Below, piece by piece: positions 7,497-15,758 of a DNA stretch of 33,804 nucleotides (position 1 is its first letter; each line of letters begins with the position of its first letter). The DNA comes from a virus. The DNA lies in the IMG/VR virus record IMGVR_UViG_3300030061_000537, positions 1 to 33,804 of that record; one strand, given 5' to 3'. The notes beneath the pieces are model-generated. The model made no database searches and was not told the origin of the DNA. It saw only the letters and a list, made by a program, of their open reading frames with translations. The position numbers and the translations under genes are program-made.

Positions 7497-10307
7497 TTGG
7501 CTAGTATAGAAGAATTATTGAATGAGGTAGTAGTAGCACCTAAAGTAAAAACAACTACAACAACAGAAGAATCTAATATTGAATCATTATTAAATGAAGT
7601 TGTACCCCAAGCTACCCCTGAGCAAATAGAAAAACAAACTAAAGCAAAAGAAAGAGAAGAAGCCTTAGACGAAATAAGTGCTTTTAAAAAGTTTAATTAT
7701 GGTATAGATAGTACTGATAATATTCTTACTAATGCTTCTTTATGGTTAGAAAGTAAATTTCCTTTAGGTGTTTTTGGTAGAAACGGTACATTTTATACAT
7801 CCCCTGATGAACTATATGGGGAGGGTTTTACTGATTTATCGGAAGATGAAAGGCGTGAAGTTTTAGTCAAACACAGACAAAAAGAATTAAAACAAGAGTA
7901 TCCAATATTATCTGCATTAAGTAAAGACGGTAGTGTTGGTTACGAAGAAACTTTAGGTATGATAACAAAAATATTAGTTGACCCTACTATACTTTTTCCC
8001 GTTGGACAAACATTTAAAGCAGCAACTGCTACTGGCACAGCTATAGGTGCATTGTATTCTACTACAGAAGACTTAGCTACAGTTTCAGGTGAAATAGATA
8101 AAGAAAAACTAGCTTATATGTCTGCATTTGGTGGGATAGCTTCCGGTCTTATAAGTAAAGGATTACAAGTTTTTAAAAAAAGAAAAGTAAATAAAAAAGA
8201 AATGGAAGAAGCTAATATTAAAATGGAAGAAATAAATAATACTATATCAGTTGGTATTTCTAAAAATGTATCAGCTAAAGATATGCCTAAGTATGTGCAA
8301 GATGAATTAGGAATGACTGCAGAGGATTTAATAAAAACATTAAATAATACTAGCATTCCTTTAAAAACACCAATGTTACCACAAGCAAGGGTAGAGCAAG
8401 AATTACTTAAACTTCACAAAAAAAATTCACAAGGTCAAGCAGGTTTATTTACAGATAAAATAATAGGAAACATATCTACAAGAGTAAAGAATATATCTCC
8501 ATTAATATTTGGTAAACTAAGAAAACACGAGTTTAATGTATCAGTAAAAACTCATAGTGAATTAGAAATAATTAAAAACTTTACTAGAGCAATTAATAGA
8601 GAGAATAAGAAAACCCGTAACTTAATAAATATGCATTTACATAATGGTAATTATAATGCAGTTGCAAATATACTAAGGAAAAGAAATCCAGATATTGCAA
8701 CAGAAATATCTAAGGTAAGAAATTTGTTAGCTAAAAAACAAAAAGATTTAGAGAAAGCTGGTTATGAAATAAATGTAATTGAAAACTATTTTCCGTCAAA
8801 AGTAAAAGATTTACAAGGTTTAAGAAAATCTTTAAATGTAGAACAAAGAGGTGCATTAAACAAAGCTTTATATGAAAGGGTAAATCAATTAAAATTAAAT
8901 TCAATAAAAGAATTACCGGATGAAGAAGTAAATAAAATTATCAATCAAACTATTCGTGGGTTTACCCCTAAAGTAGATGGTGCAGGGTTAGGTTTTACTA
9001 AGTCAAGAAAAATAGACCAGATAACAGAAGACATGGGTAAATATTATGAAGAACCTTCTGTAGCTTTAACAAACTATATTAGACAATCAGTTAATGATAT
9101 TGAGCGTAGAACATTTTTAGGTAGGCTTAGTAAAAAAACTACCCCTCTTTCTGAAAATATTGATGAATCAGTAGGTAATTATGTAAGGAAAGAAATAGAA
9201 AGAGGTAATCTTGATGTAAATGATGTTGACGAATTATCAGATTTATTAACTGCTAGGTTTGGTATGGGTGAAAAATCCCCTAATAGACTTTTAAAATTTT
9301 TTAGAGACTTTGGTTATGGTGTTACTTTAGGTAATCCTCTATCTGCTATGGTTCAGTTTGGTGATATTGGTGTATCTGCTTGGATGCAAGGTAATAGAAA
9401 TACTATAGCTTCTTTGCTTGGAAATAGAAAAGTAACTATGAAAGAGTTAGGGCTAGATGATATTATGTCACACGAACTAAACAATGCAATAGACACTTCA
9501 AGAATATTAGGAGAAGTATTAAAGTTTGGGGGTTTTAGAGCAGCAGATAGGTATGGTAAAAATGTTTTATTAACAGGGGCTTACAAAAAAGCTACAAAAG
9601 CAGTACAGTCTGAAGCAGGTACTAAAGCCCTATCAAAAAAATATAAAGCAGTTTTTGGGGATGATGAATTTAATATGTTAGTAAACGAATTAAGAAAAGG
9701 TGAAGTAACTGATAGAGTTAAATTTTATCTATGGAATGAGTTATCAGATGCTCAACCTATATCAATGACAGAAATGCCTGAAGTATATTTAAATTCTCCT
9801 AATGGTCGTATACTCTATGCTCTTAAATCTTTTACAATAAAACAATTAGACTTGCTTCGTAGGCGTGTAATACAAGAATATAAGGCAGGTAATAAATTAA
9901 AAGCAGGTAGAAACTTAGCAGGTTATGTTTTATTAGTAGGTGGTTTAAACGGTACAGTACAAGAGACTAAAGACTGGGTATTAGGTAGGGGTTTTAATAT
10001 TGAAGATATACCAGACAATTCTATGAATCATTTGTATTCTTTAATGGCAGCTAGTCAATATGTACAAGATAGATATTTAAAACAAGGGGATATATATGGT
10101 GCTGGTTTAAATCTTGTAGCACCCCCATTACAAGTTTTTTCAGATATCGGTAGAGATATATCTAATTTAATAAATAAAGGAGATACTTTACCAGAAAAGA
10201 CTTTAAAAAACTTACCTATCTTTGGTAAACTATGGTATAACTTTTTTGGTGGTGGATTAGAAAATGCATTAGAAAGGCAAGAAGCTAAGAGGAGAGAAGA
10301 TGATTAA
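7497..10307 (+). CDS. Large internal virion/DNA ejection protein
   Basis: A 936-residue protein, the largest single gene product here, in the position of T7 gp15/gp16. It starts at TTG, six bases after a good AAGGAG; no ATG fits as well. Residues about 165-210 include hydrophobic segments (KAATATGTAIGALYS, MSAFGGIASGLISKG). The C-terminal third contains GVTLGNPLSAMVQFGDIGVS, LYALKSFTIKQLDLLRRRVI and AGYVLLVGGLNGTVQE, hydrophobic stretches like the C-terminal domain of large phage polyvalent and ejection proteins. No lysozyme-like transglycosylase motif is evident, unlike T7 gp16. It probably forms part of the trans-envelope channel (inference). Confidence 0.65.
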   Translation: MASIEELLNEVVVAPKVKTTTTTEESNIESLLNEVVPQATPEQIEKQTKAKEREEALDEISAFKKFNYGIDSTDNILTNASLWLESKFPLGVFGRNGTFYTSPDELYGEGFTDLSEDERREVLVKHRQKELKQEYPILSALSKDGSVGYEETLGMITKILVDPTILFPVGQTFKAATATGTAIGALYSTTEDLATVSGEIDKEKLAYMSAFGGIASGLISKGLQVFKKRKVNKKEMEEANIKMEEINNTISVGISKNVSAKDMPKYVQDELGMTAEDLIKTLNNTSIPLKTPMLPQARVEQELLKLHKKNSQGQAGLFTDKIIGNISTRVKNISPLIFGKLRKHEFNVSVKTHSELEIIKNFTRAINRENKKTRNLINMHLHNGNYNAVANILRKRNPDIATEISKVRNLLAKKQKDLEKAGYEINVIENYFPSKVKDLQGLRKSLNVEQRGALNKALYERVNQLKLNSIKELPDEEVNKIINQTIRGFTPKVDGAGLGFTKSRKIDQITEDMGKYYEEPSVALTNYIRQSVNDIERRTFLGRLSKKTTPLSENIDESVGNYVRKEIERGNLDVNDVDELSDLLTARFGMGEKSPNRLLKFFRDFGYGVTLGNPLSAMVQFGDIGVSAWMQGNRNTIASLLGNRKVTMKELGLDDIMSHELNNAIDTSRILGEVLKFGGFRAADRYGKNVLLTGAYKKATKAVQSEAGTKALSKKYKAVFGDDEFNMLVNELRKGEVTDRVKFYLWNELSDAQPISMTEMPEVYLNSPNGRILYALKSFTIKQLDLLRRRVIQEYKAGNKLKAGRNLAGYVLLVGGLNGTVQETKDWVLGRGFNIEDIPDNSMNHLYSLMAASQYVQDRYLKQGDIYGAGLNLVAPPLQVFSDIGRDISNLINKGDTLPEKTLKNLPIFGKLWYNFFGGGLENALERQEAKRREDD

Positions 10308-10854
10308 AAACTTTTTATTCTTAGTCTTAATAACTTTAGTAGGTGTATTCACAACTACAAGTGTACACCCAGCAGATAATAGAACAACAGTAAATAATAA
10401 GAACACCCCTCCCCCTAGCTCAATCTCACCGAGTATACAAAGTTATTCTCAAATGATTTGTTCGTTTCCCGTAGTAGGTGCAGTACAAACTTCAGTAGTA
10501 GGTATATCAACTGGTACAACATTTACTGATTGGAATTGTGAGAGGAGAGCCTTAAGTAACAGTTTATCAAAGGCAGGATTAAAGGTTGCCAGTATTAGTA
10601 TTTTATGTGCTGGTAGTAAAGAAGTGTGGTCAGCTATGTTACACAGCGGTACACCCTGTAGTATATGGGATGGAAAGAAAGCATTGATAGGTAAAGAAGC
10701 ACTAGATTATTATAAAAAAATGAACTATATAGATAACTATGGAAAAATTATTAAATATCCTGACTACTTGGGTACTGACTATAATGTTAGTAATTACAGC
10801 CAGTCCATTAGCCAAAGCTCAGGAACAAGAACAAACAGCAAACATCCTAAATAA
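10300..10854 (+). CDS. Exported protein with four cysteines, conserved in marine phages
   Basis: A 184-residue protein. Residues 1-25 form a signal peptide (MIKNFLFLVLITLVGVFTTT then SVHPADN). The mature part starts with a Thr/Asn/Pro-rich linker (NKNTPPPSSISPS), then a compact region with Cys at about 53, 79, 103 and 119 (MICSFPVV, DWNCERRAL, ILCAGS, GTPCSIW) that could form two disulfides in the periplasm. Similar secreted proteins with NCERRxLSxxL are familiar from marine phage genomes, with unknown role. Its 3' end overlaps the next gene by 116 bases in another frame. Confidence 0.65.
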   Translation: MIKNFLFLVLITLVGVFTTTSVHPADNRTTVNNKNTPPPSSISPSIQSYSQMICSFPVVGAVQTSVVGISTGTTFTDWNCERRALSNSLSKAGLKVASISILCAGSKEVWSAMLHSGTPCSIWDGKKALIGKEALDYYKKMNYIDNYGKIIKYPDYLGTDYNVSNYSQSISQSSGTRTNSKHPK

Positions 10855-12019
10855 CGGTTCATTTAGTAATGAAACTGAGGGGTGGGAACTAAGTGGTAAT
10901 GTTACTTATGATGGTAATAATTACGGACAGTTAAATAAATCAGTTAGATTTAATGGTATAGATGGTGGATTAATTAGTCAAAAGATTATACTAAGTACTA
11001 AAGACGAAAACAAAATAATTAATTCTATTGATGGTACTTTTAAATCTATCGGGTGTAATAATAAAGGTTCTGATTGGTGTACTAAAACAGGTACATTAGA
11101 TAATTTAGATACAATAGATTGGTTAGTAAGATTTGAAGATGGTAGTCAATCGGAAGTGTTAATCTTTAATTTTACTTCTGACTACAATCATGGAACAATC
11201 ACTCAAAGTTTTGCTAGAGAATTAACTAAAGAATTTAATACAAGCAATACAAATGTAGAAGTTATTGTTTCAGGTTTTGATACTGGTGGTTGGGCTGGTC
11301 AGTACGGTGCTATCATAGATGATTTAAATATAGGTTTAAGTTTATCTGAGCCTGTTATAATAGAAGAACAACCTACAATTATAGAAGAACAACTTACAGT
11401 TATAGACGATATACATACTGGCATTATAGAAATACCAGTTGTTAATACTGATATGGGGTTAATAGATAATACTCTACCTAAAATAGATATGGTAGAAATA
11501 GATGTAGGTTTACCTGTAGAGTCAGATGTTGAAGTGGTTGAGGATATACCAGAAGAAATTAAACCTATTGATATGGAAGAAGACTTAGGCCTTGAACCAG
11601 AATCAGAAGAAGAAGAAATACAAGAAATAGAGATAAAGATAGATAATGAGGTAAAACAGGAAAATACCCAAAAAAATGAGAAAGTGGTAAAAAAACAAGC
11701 TCCTGAGTCGCAAAATAAGGGCGATAAAAAAGTTTCTGCTACCCTAGATACCCCCAAAATTGAGTCAGATATTGTCGTACAAGAACTTGATTTACCAACC
11801 ATAGTATCTTTTAATAAACAGTATTTTGAAAACAAATATAAAGATGTAATTAACCTAACAACAACGGAGATAGATTTTTATGACGGACAAGACGGATTCA
11901 ACAATCAAGATTACACCCAAGCTAATACTGATTTTTTTAATATCAGTAGCAGCTCCAATGGGGAGTGGGGTATGGCTAATCAGCGACATGTCGTCAAGGT
12001 TGAGCAGTTTAGAAGATAG
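10739..12019 (+). CDS. Exported protein: beta-sandwich domain plus long acidic linker
   Basis: A 426-residue protein. The start at 10739 lies inside the previous gene and gives a textbook signal peptide (MEKLLNILTTWVLTIMLVIT then ASPLAKA, cleavage near residue 28). Residues ~35-205 look like a carbohydrate-binding-type jelly roll: ILNNGSFSNETEGWEL near the start and GAIIDDLNIGLSL at the end. Residues ~210-330 are a Glu/Asp/Ile/Val-rich linker (EEQPTIIEEQLTVIDD, EEDLGLEPESEEEE) that turns Lys-rich (VVKKQAPESQNKGDKK). The C-terminus is Asn/Gln-rich. A periplasmic or surface role is likely; spanin-like, receptor-masking or glycan-binding roles are guesses. Confidence 0.62.
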   Translation: MEKLLNILTTWVLTIMLVITASPLAKAQEQEQTANILNNGSFSNETEGWELSGNVTYDGNNYGQLNKSVRFNGIDGGLISQKIILSTKDENKIINSIDGTFKSIGCNNKGSDWCTKTGTLDNLDTIDWLVRFEDGSQSEVLIFNFTSDYNHGTITQSFARELTKEFNTSNTNVEVIVSGFDTGGWAGQYGAIIDDLNIGLSLSEPVIIEEQPTIIEEQLTVIDDIHTGIIEIPVVNTDMGLIDNTLPKIDMVEIDVGLPVESDVEVVEDIPEEIKPIDMEEDLGLEPESEEEEIQEIEIKIDNEVKQENTQKNEKVVKKQAPESQNKGDKKVSATLDTPKIESDIVVQELDLPTIVSFNKQYFENKYKDVINLTTTEIDFYDGQDGFNNQDYTQANTDFFNISSSSNGEWGMANQRHVVKVEQFRR

Positions 12020-12215
12020 TGTTGCTGGTATTCCAAACTCAGATAATTCAGAAATACTTGAAAGAATAACTGCTGTAGAAATAAATGTAACCAATAATAA
12101 AAATCTTATTGAGAAGATTGATGCAGATGTAGATAAACTTATTGAGCATGTAGATAAATCATTTAAAACAATAACAGACAATATAAACTCTAACCCACTA
12201 TCACTAGGAAATTAA
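11880..12215 (+). CDS. Membrane-anchored coiled-coil protein
   Basis: A 111-residue protein. A short cytoplasmic N-terminus is followed by one transmembrane helix (about 14-35, LILIFLISVAAPMGSGVWLI) and a coiled coil (SSRLSSLEDSV, ILERITAVEINVTNNKNLIE, DADVDKLIEHVDKSFKTI). This N-in, C-out layout with a periplasmic coiled coil is that of inner-membrane spanins, though it also fits other tail-adjacent membrane proteins. It begins within the previous gene, overlapping it by 140 bases in a third frame. GGAGA lies about ten bases before the ATG. Confidence 0.6.
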   Translation: MTDKTDSTIKITPKLILIFLISVAAPMGSGVWLISDMSSRLSSLEDSVAGIPNSDNSEILERITAVEINVTNNKNLIEKIDADVDKLIEHVDKSFKTITDNINSNPLSLGN

Positions 12216-12216
12216 T

Positions 12217-12417
12217 ATGAATAGTAAAGATTTTAAACCTCACATGATGTATGACAAAAAGACTGGTAAAGGTATAAATGCCACAAGTTATGCTAAACAT
12301 ATGGAGTTAAAAAAGAAAGGATATGTCCACAAAAAACCAAAAGGAGTCAATGTGAATACAAGAAAAAAGAGAACTTATATTAAAAAGAAAAAGAAAACAA
12401 CTAAAAAAGGATATTAA
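12217..12417 (+). CDS. Small Lys-rich protein
   Basis: A 66-residue protein, MNSKDFKPHMMYDKKTGKGI then NATSYAKHMELKKKGYVHKK, ending in a run of Lys and Arg (KKRTYIKKKKKTTKKGY). Short proteins with FKPHMMYDxKTGKG are seen in other marine podoviruses and have no known role. The charge suggests nucleic acid binding or a packaged virion component. It is the last gene of the rightward block; leftward transcription ends against it. Confidence 0.65.
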   Translation: MNSKDFKPHMMYDKKTGKGINATSYAKHMELKKKGYVHKKPKGVNVNTRKKRTYIKKKKKTTKKGY

Positions 12418-12450
12418 AAAATAAAAGGGAGTGCGAGGAAAGACACTCCC
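12416..12450 (-). terminator. Intrinsic terminator of the leftward nrd/replication operon
   Basis: Stem GGGAGTG (12427-12433) pairs with CACTCCC (12444-12450) across a 10-base loop. Read leftward it is followed by TTTTATTTTTT (complement of 12416-12426), so it ends transcripts arriving from nrdA. Rightward there is no U-run, so it is poor in that direction. It sits in the 48-base gap between convergent genes. Confidence 0.85.
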
Positions 12451-12465
12451 AATTACCTTAGGGGA

Positions 12466-14169
12466 TTAACCTTCACATGCAACACATTCACCACTACTAC
12501 CTCTTACTCCAGCCTCACTTCGTAAATAGTATAGGGACTTTACTTGCTTATCTTTAAAAGCAAGTTTATGTACTCTACTAATTTCTTCTTCAGGAGTATC
12601 GCTAGGGAAGAATAGGTTTAGTGATTGTGCTTGACATATAAACTTCTGTCTGGTACTAGCTAATCTAACTAGTACTTCCTGATTAATTTCAAAGCTAGTT
12701 TTAAATACAGCTTTTTCTTCATCCGTAAGCCAATCAACTAACTGTACTGAACCATTATCCTTAATGATTTGATTAATGGTATCTTGGTTATATACACCCT
12801 TAGATTCCATCAAGTCAATCAGTACAGGGTTGATGCGGTTTATCTCACCAGCGGGGCTTCCTTGTACGAATACATTTTTATAAACTGGTTCAATTCCTTG
12901 TGATACACTACCGCAAACTAATGCGCTAGAACTATTGGGTGCTATGGCTAGTAAGTGAGTGTTACGGACTCCATGCCCTTTACACCACTTGGGTTCACCT
13001 TTAGTTCTAGCTAACATCTGACTAGCCCTTACAGATTCTTTTTTAATATTTTTAAATATATTCATATTCATAGTATGAGCTTCAAAGGATTCAATGTCAA
13101 TCATATTTTGTTGTAGATAGGTATGAAATCCTAGTGTGCCTAAACCTAATGCTCTACCTGATTGAGTAAATCTAACTGCATTTTCTAATCCTTTAATACC
13201 TCTACCGATAGATATAAATTCTTCTGCTACACAATCTAAGAATACTATGGAATCATGTACTGCATCTGTATCTTTCCATTCATCATATTTAGCTAGATTC
13301 ATAGACGATAAGACACAAGTAAAGGTATGGAACTCGTCACTGTGTAATGTAATCTCTGTACATAAATTACTAGCTTTAACTTTTAATCCATGTTCAGAAT
13401 ACATAGGAGGGTTTTGGGCGTTCATCTTATCAATGAATACAAAGTAGCCTTTACCTGTTAGCATTTTAACTTTCATTGCCTTCTGATAACGAGCTATGGC
13501 ATCTTCGTCTTTACTATCCAATCTTGTAATAAAGTCATTAGTAACTAACCAACCTATATTACAATCGTCAGGATGATTAACAACGAAGTTAGCTATCTCC
13601 CAGAAGTCACCATGCTCCATTTCTAAGTAACCCGCCCAAGCTCCTCTCCTAGTATTACCTTGTGACACATCACGAGATAACTGTACAAAATCCTTAAGAA
13701 CGGGAAGTATACCACTAGCCACTCCTCCTGCGGATATTGGCATACCTCTCTCCCTTATGTCACCAAGATAACTTGAAGTACCAAAACCATTTTTGGTTAG
13801 TACTGCAGTTTCTTTTTGTGAATCATAAAAATCATAAATGTTATCACCTACAAAATTACCACTGCAAGATACGGGGCAACCTTTATCAGCACCCATGTTA
13901 GCTAGTACAGGAGTAGAACAAGCTAACCAACCATTCCACATTAAATTAAAGAATACTTTTTGATAGTGTTCTTCTTCACCTTTCATGTGTCTAGCTGCTG
14001 CATGTGATATTCTTTTGTAGATAGAATATAAATCAGGATATTCGGGGCTAGTGTATTTATCTTTTAATATTTGCCAAGATGGTGTAGTAACCCATAACGG
14101 TAGTTTTCCTTCAGCTTGTAGTTTTTTTCGTTCATCTGATAGTTCTTCATATATTGATTTATGTTTCAT
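12466..14169 (-). CDS. nrdA: Ribonucleotide reductase class I, large (alpha) subunit
   Basis: Reduces ribonucleotides to deoxyribonucleotides for phage DNA synthesis, with NrdB. 567 residues from the ATG at 14169, which overlaps the stop of the upstream gene; an in-frame ATG at 14202 would add 11 residues. Visible active-site features: C102 (SCSGNF), N268-C270-E272 (NLCTEI), C285 (TCVLSSMNL), the radical-path tyrosines Y547-Y548 (SLYYLR) and the C-terminal redox pair C562/C565 (ECVACEG). It lacks the N-terminal ATP-cone, so it is shorter than bacterial NrdA (about 760) and should escape dATP feedback shut-off (family knowledge). No phage glutaredoxin or thioredoxin was seen, so host reductant is presumably used. 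Confidence 0.95.
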   Translation of the reverse strand: MKHKSIYEELSDERKKLQAEGKLPLWVTTPSWQILKDKYTSPEYPDLYSIYKRISHAAARHMKGEEEHYQKVFFNLMWNGWLACSTPVLANMGADKGCPVSCSGNFVGDNIYDFYDSQKETAVLTKNGFGTSSYLGDIRERGMPISAGGVASGILPVLKDFVQLSRDVSQGNTRRGAWAGYLEMEHGDFWEIANFVVNHPDDCNIGWLVTNDFITRLDSKDEDAIARYQKAMKVKMLTGKGYFVFIDKMNAQNPPMYSEHGLKVKASNLCTEITLHSDEFHTFTCVLSSMNLAKYDEWKDTDAVHDSIVFLDCVAEEFISIGRGIKGLENAVRFTQSGRALGLGTLGFHTYLQQNMIDIESFEAHTMNMNIFKNIKKESVRASQMLARTKGEPKWCKGHGVRNTHLLAIAPNSSSALVCGSVSQGIEPVYKNVFVQGSPAGEINRINPVLIDLMESKGVYNQDTINQIIKDNGSVQLVDWLTDEEKAVFKTSFEINQEVLVRLASTRQKFICQAQSLNLFFPSDTPEEEISRVHKLAFKDKQVKSLYYLRSEAGVRGSSGECVACEG

Positions 14170-14581
14170 TATCCCTAAATTCCTCGTATGTCTGTAACTC
14201 AAATAGTTTCTTTAATGGTAGTAGCCACATCTTAGATGCATTATTATCTCCACCCATAACTGACTTTTTACCTTTCATTGTTTTAATTATGTTTTTTAAA
14301 TGTTCTGTTTCAAATACCAATGTACAGAATATCTTATCATCAATACATAAATTATGAAACCAATAATCAGATTCAGTAGCATTAATACCAGAAGGTTTAT
14401 TCCAACATTCATATTCAATACAAATATTTCCTGTCTTCATCCACATACCTCTTTCACTTTTAACTTCTATCTTCTTATCTTGTAGCATAGAAGCTATCTT
14501 TTCTTCCTTTATCTCTCCATATTCTAAATCAATATCAAACTTTTTTCTATCTTCTTTTTTAGGTTTTAAACTAGCTACCAT
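14159..14581 (-). CDS. PD-(D/E)XK-like nuclease between nrdA and nrdB
   Basis: A 140-residue protein with an N-terminal helix (YGEIKEEKIASMLQD), the strand IEVKSER (E39-x-K41) and TGNICIEYECWNKPSGI. This order of helix, ExK strand, then a second acidic strand is that of small PD-(D/E)XK nucleases, and similar proteins (KTGNxxIEYEC, KPSGIxxTExDYW) occur in marine phages. The substrate is unknown: Holliday junctions, host DNA or a homing role are all possible. It overlaps both nrd genes by a few bases, so it is part of the operon rather than a recent insertion. Confidence 0.6.
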   Translation of the reverse strand: MVASLKPKKEDRKKFDIDLEYGEIKEEKIASMLQDKKIEVKSERGMWMKTGNICIEYECWNKPSGINATESDYWFHNLCIDDKIFCTLVFETEHLKNIIKTMKGKKSVMGGDNNASKMWLLPLKKLFELQTYEEFRDNET

Positions 14582-15540
14582 GCGAACTTACCCTCCACCC
14601 AATCTCTTGAGTAATTGTTTCCTTGCTTTGCAAAGAAGTCATGTAAAGAACCACTATTAATATTTTTATAAAACCAATTACTTATAGGGTCATAATCTAC
14701 AGTGTACATAGGTTCTATATCTAGTTGTGATAAACAAATATTTAATCTTGACTGAATAAAGTTTTTCATTTGTTTAGCAGTAATACCCTTGATATCTCCT
14801 TCTTTAAATATCATGTCAATAATTCTACACTCATGCTTGTATACTTGCTCACAAGTTTCTTTAATCTTTACGACAAGCTTTTGATAGTCTTCATCACTGA
14901 CATTCATTTCTTTCTTTAATGCTCTGTGTAACCAAGCACCTGCTTCACTATGTAAGTTTTCATCTCTGACTGAAAAGTTAATCCCGGCAGTCATATTCAT
15001 TAGTTTATTTTTACCTTCAGCTTGAAAGTGTTTTAGGAAAGCAAAGTTACTGTATAGTATTGCACCCTCAGTAATACTACCGATAGCAGTAATGTATAAA
15101 GGGTCTTTATTACTGAACTGTTTATCTATCCAATCCATTCTGTCCTTCAATACTTTATCGTTAGTGTAACTTTCATAAAATTCATCACTCTTTAACCCCA
15201 TAACTTCGTTAAGCTTATCGTAAAATGGGGCATGTACATTCAATTCAAACATACCAAAGACACTAGCCATGCGCTGTATCTCAGGGCGTGGGAATACTTT
15301 TCTAACATAGTCCAACCAATACTCATTACCTACATGTAATTCATACAAGGTAAATAATTTAAGAACGGTAGTAACACCATGTAATTCTTGGGGTGTTAGG
15401 TTAGTTTTTAAATCATGGATATCTTTTTCCATTTCTATTTCATCTGCAAACCAAAATATCTTCTCTGCATTTTCACAATACTCTATTGCTTTTGGATAAT
15501 CTACAGTATAAGTTTCTTTCTTTTGTAATATTCTTGACAT
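14575..15540 (-). CDS. nrdB: Ribonucleotide reductase class I, small (beta) subunit
   Basis: Carries the radical/metal cofactor for NrdA. 321 residues from the second of two adjacent ATGs (15540), which has better spacing from GGGGA. Candidate metal ligands are E67 (LYELHVGNEYW), E99 and H103 (FELNVHAPFY), E158 (ITEGAILYSNFAF), E194 and H197 (RDENLH). Y107 stands four residues after H103, where the radical Tyr lies in E. coli (H118/Y122). Oddly, the first ExxH motif reads E-L-N-V-H, with one extra residue. The fold pattern and nrd context make the assignment secure; the subclass of cofactor is uncertain. Confidence 0.92.
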   Translation of the reverse strand: MSRILQKKETYTVDYPKAIEYCENAEKIFWFADEIEMEKDIHDLKTNLTPQELHGVTTVLKLFTLYELHVGNEYWLDYVRKVFPRPEIQRMASVFGMFELNVHAPFYDKLNEVMGLKSDEFYESYTNDKVLKDRMDWIDKQFSNKDPLYITAIGSITEGAILYSNFAFLKHFQAEGKNKLMNMTAGINFSVRDENLHSEAGAWLHRALKKEMNVSDEDYQKLVVKIKETCEQVYKHECRIIDMIFKEGDIKGITAKQMKNFIQSRLNICLSQLDIEPMYTVDYDPISNWFYKNINSGSLHDFFAKQGNNYSRDWVEGKFAW

Positions 15541-15758
15541 CATTCTCCCCTTAAATCTTTTTTAATTTGATTAATTTTTATTTCTATTTTATCTTCAAAC
15601 CTTTCCACTAAATCTTCTGAACTTATTTCTAATACTTCCATCAAACTAATTTCATCTACCTCTTTTAGTTTGTCACATAACTCCTCAAAAGTAAAAGCTA
15701 TCTGTTCCTCCGCTAGTCTGCTTTCTTTATAATCAAGAAAGTTTAATATATCTCCCAT
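15540..15758 (-). CDS. Small acidic helical protein
   Basis: A 72-residue protein from the second of two adjacent ATGs (15758); the first overlaps the upstream stop. It is acidic and helical (EEQIAFTFEELCDKLKEVDE, EDLVERFEDKIEIKINQIKK) with no recognised domain. It is encoded between endonuclease I and nrdB with ATGATG-type overlaps at both ends, so it is translated with the DNA metabolism genes. A regulatory or adaptor role would fit its size, but nothing proves it. Confidence 0.62.
   Translation of the reverse strand: MGDILNFLDYKESRLAEEQIAFTFEELCDKLKEVDEISLMEVLEISSEDLVERFEDKIEIKINQIKKDLRGE

Noticed and set aside
11299-11835. 178-residue antisense ORF opposite the exported acidic protein
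   Set aside because: Ser/Ile-rich low-complexity product caused by Glu/Asp codons on the sense strand; no ribosome site.
14808-14840. Leftward TTGACA inside nrdB
   Set aside because: The hexamer 17 bases on is GATATC and the site is deep within a coding region with no gene start nearby.
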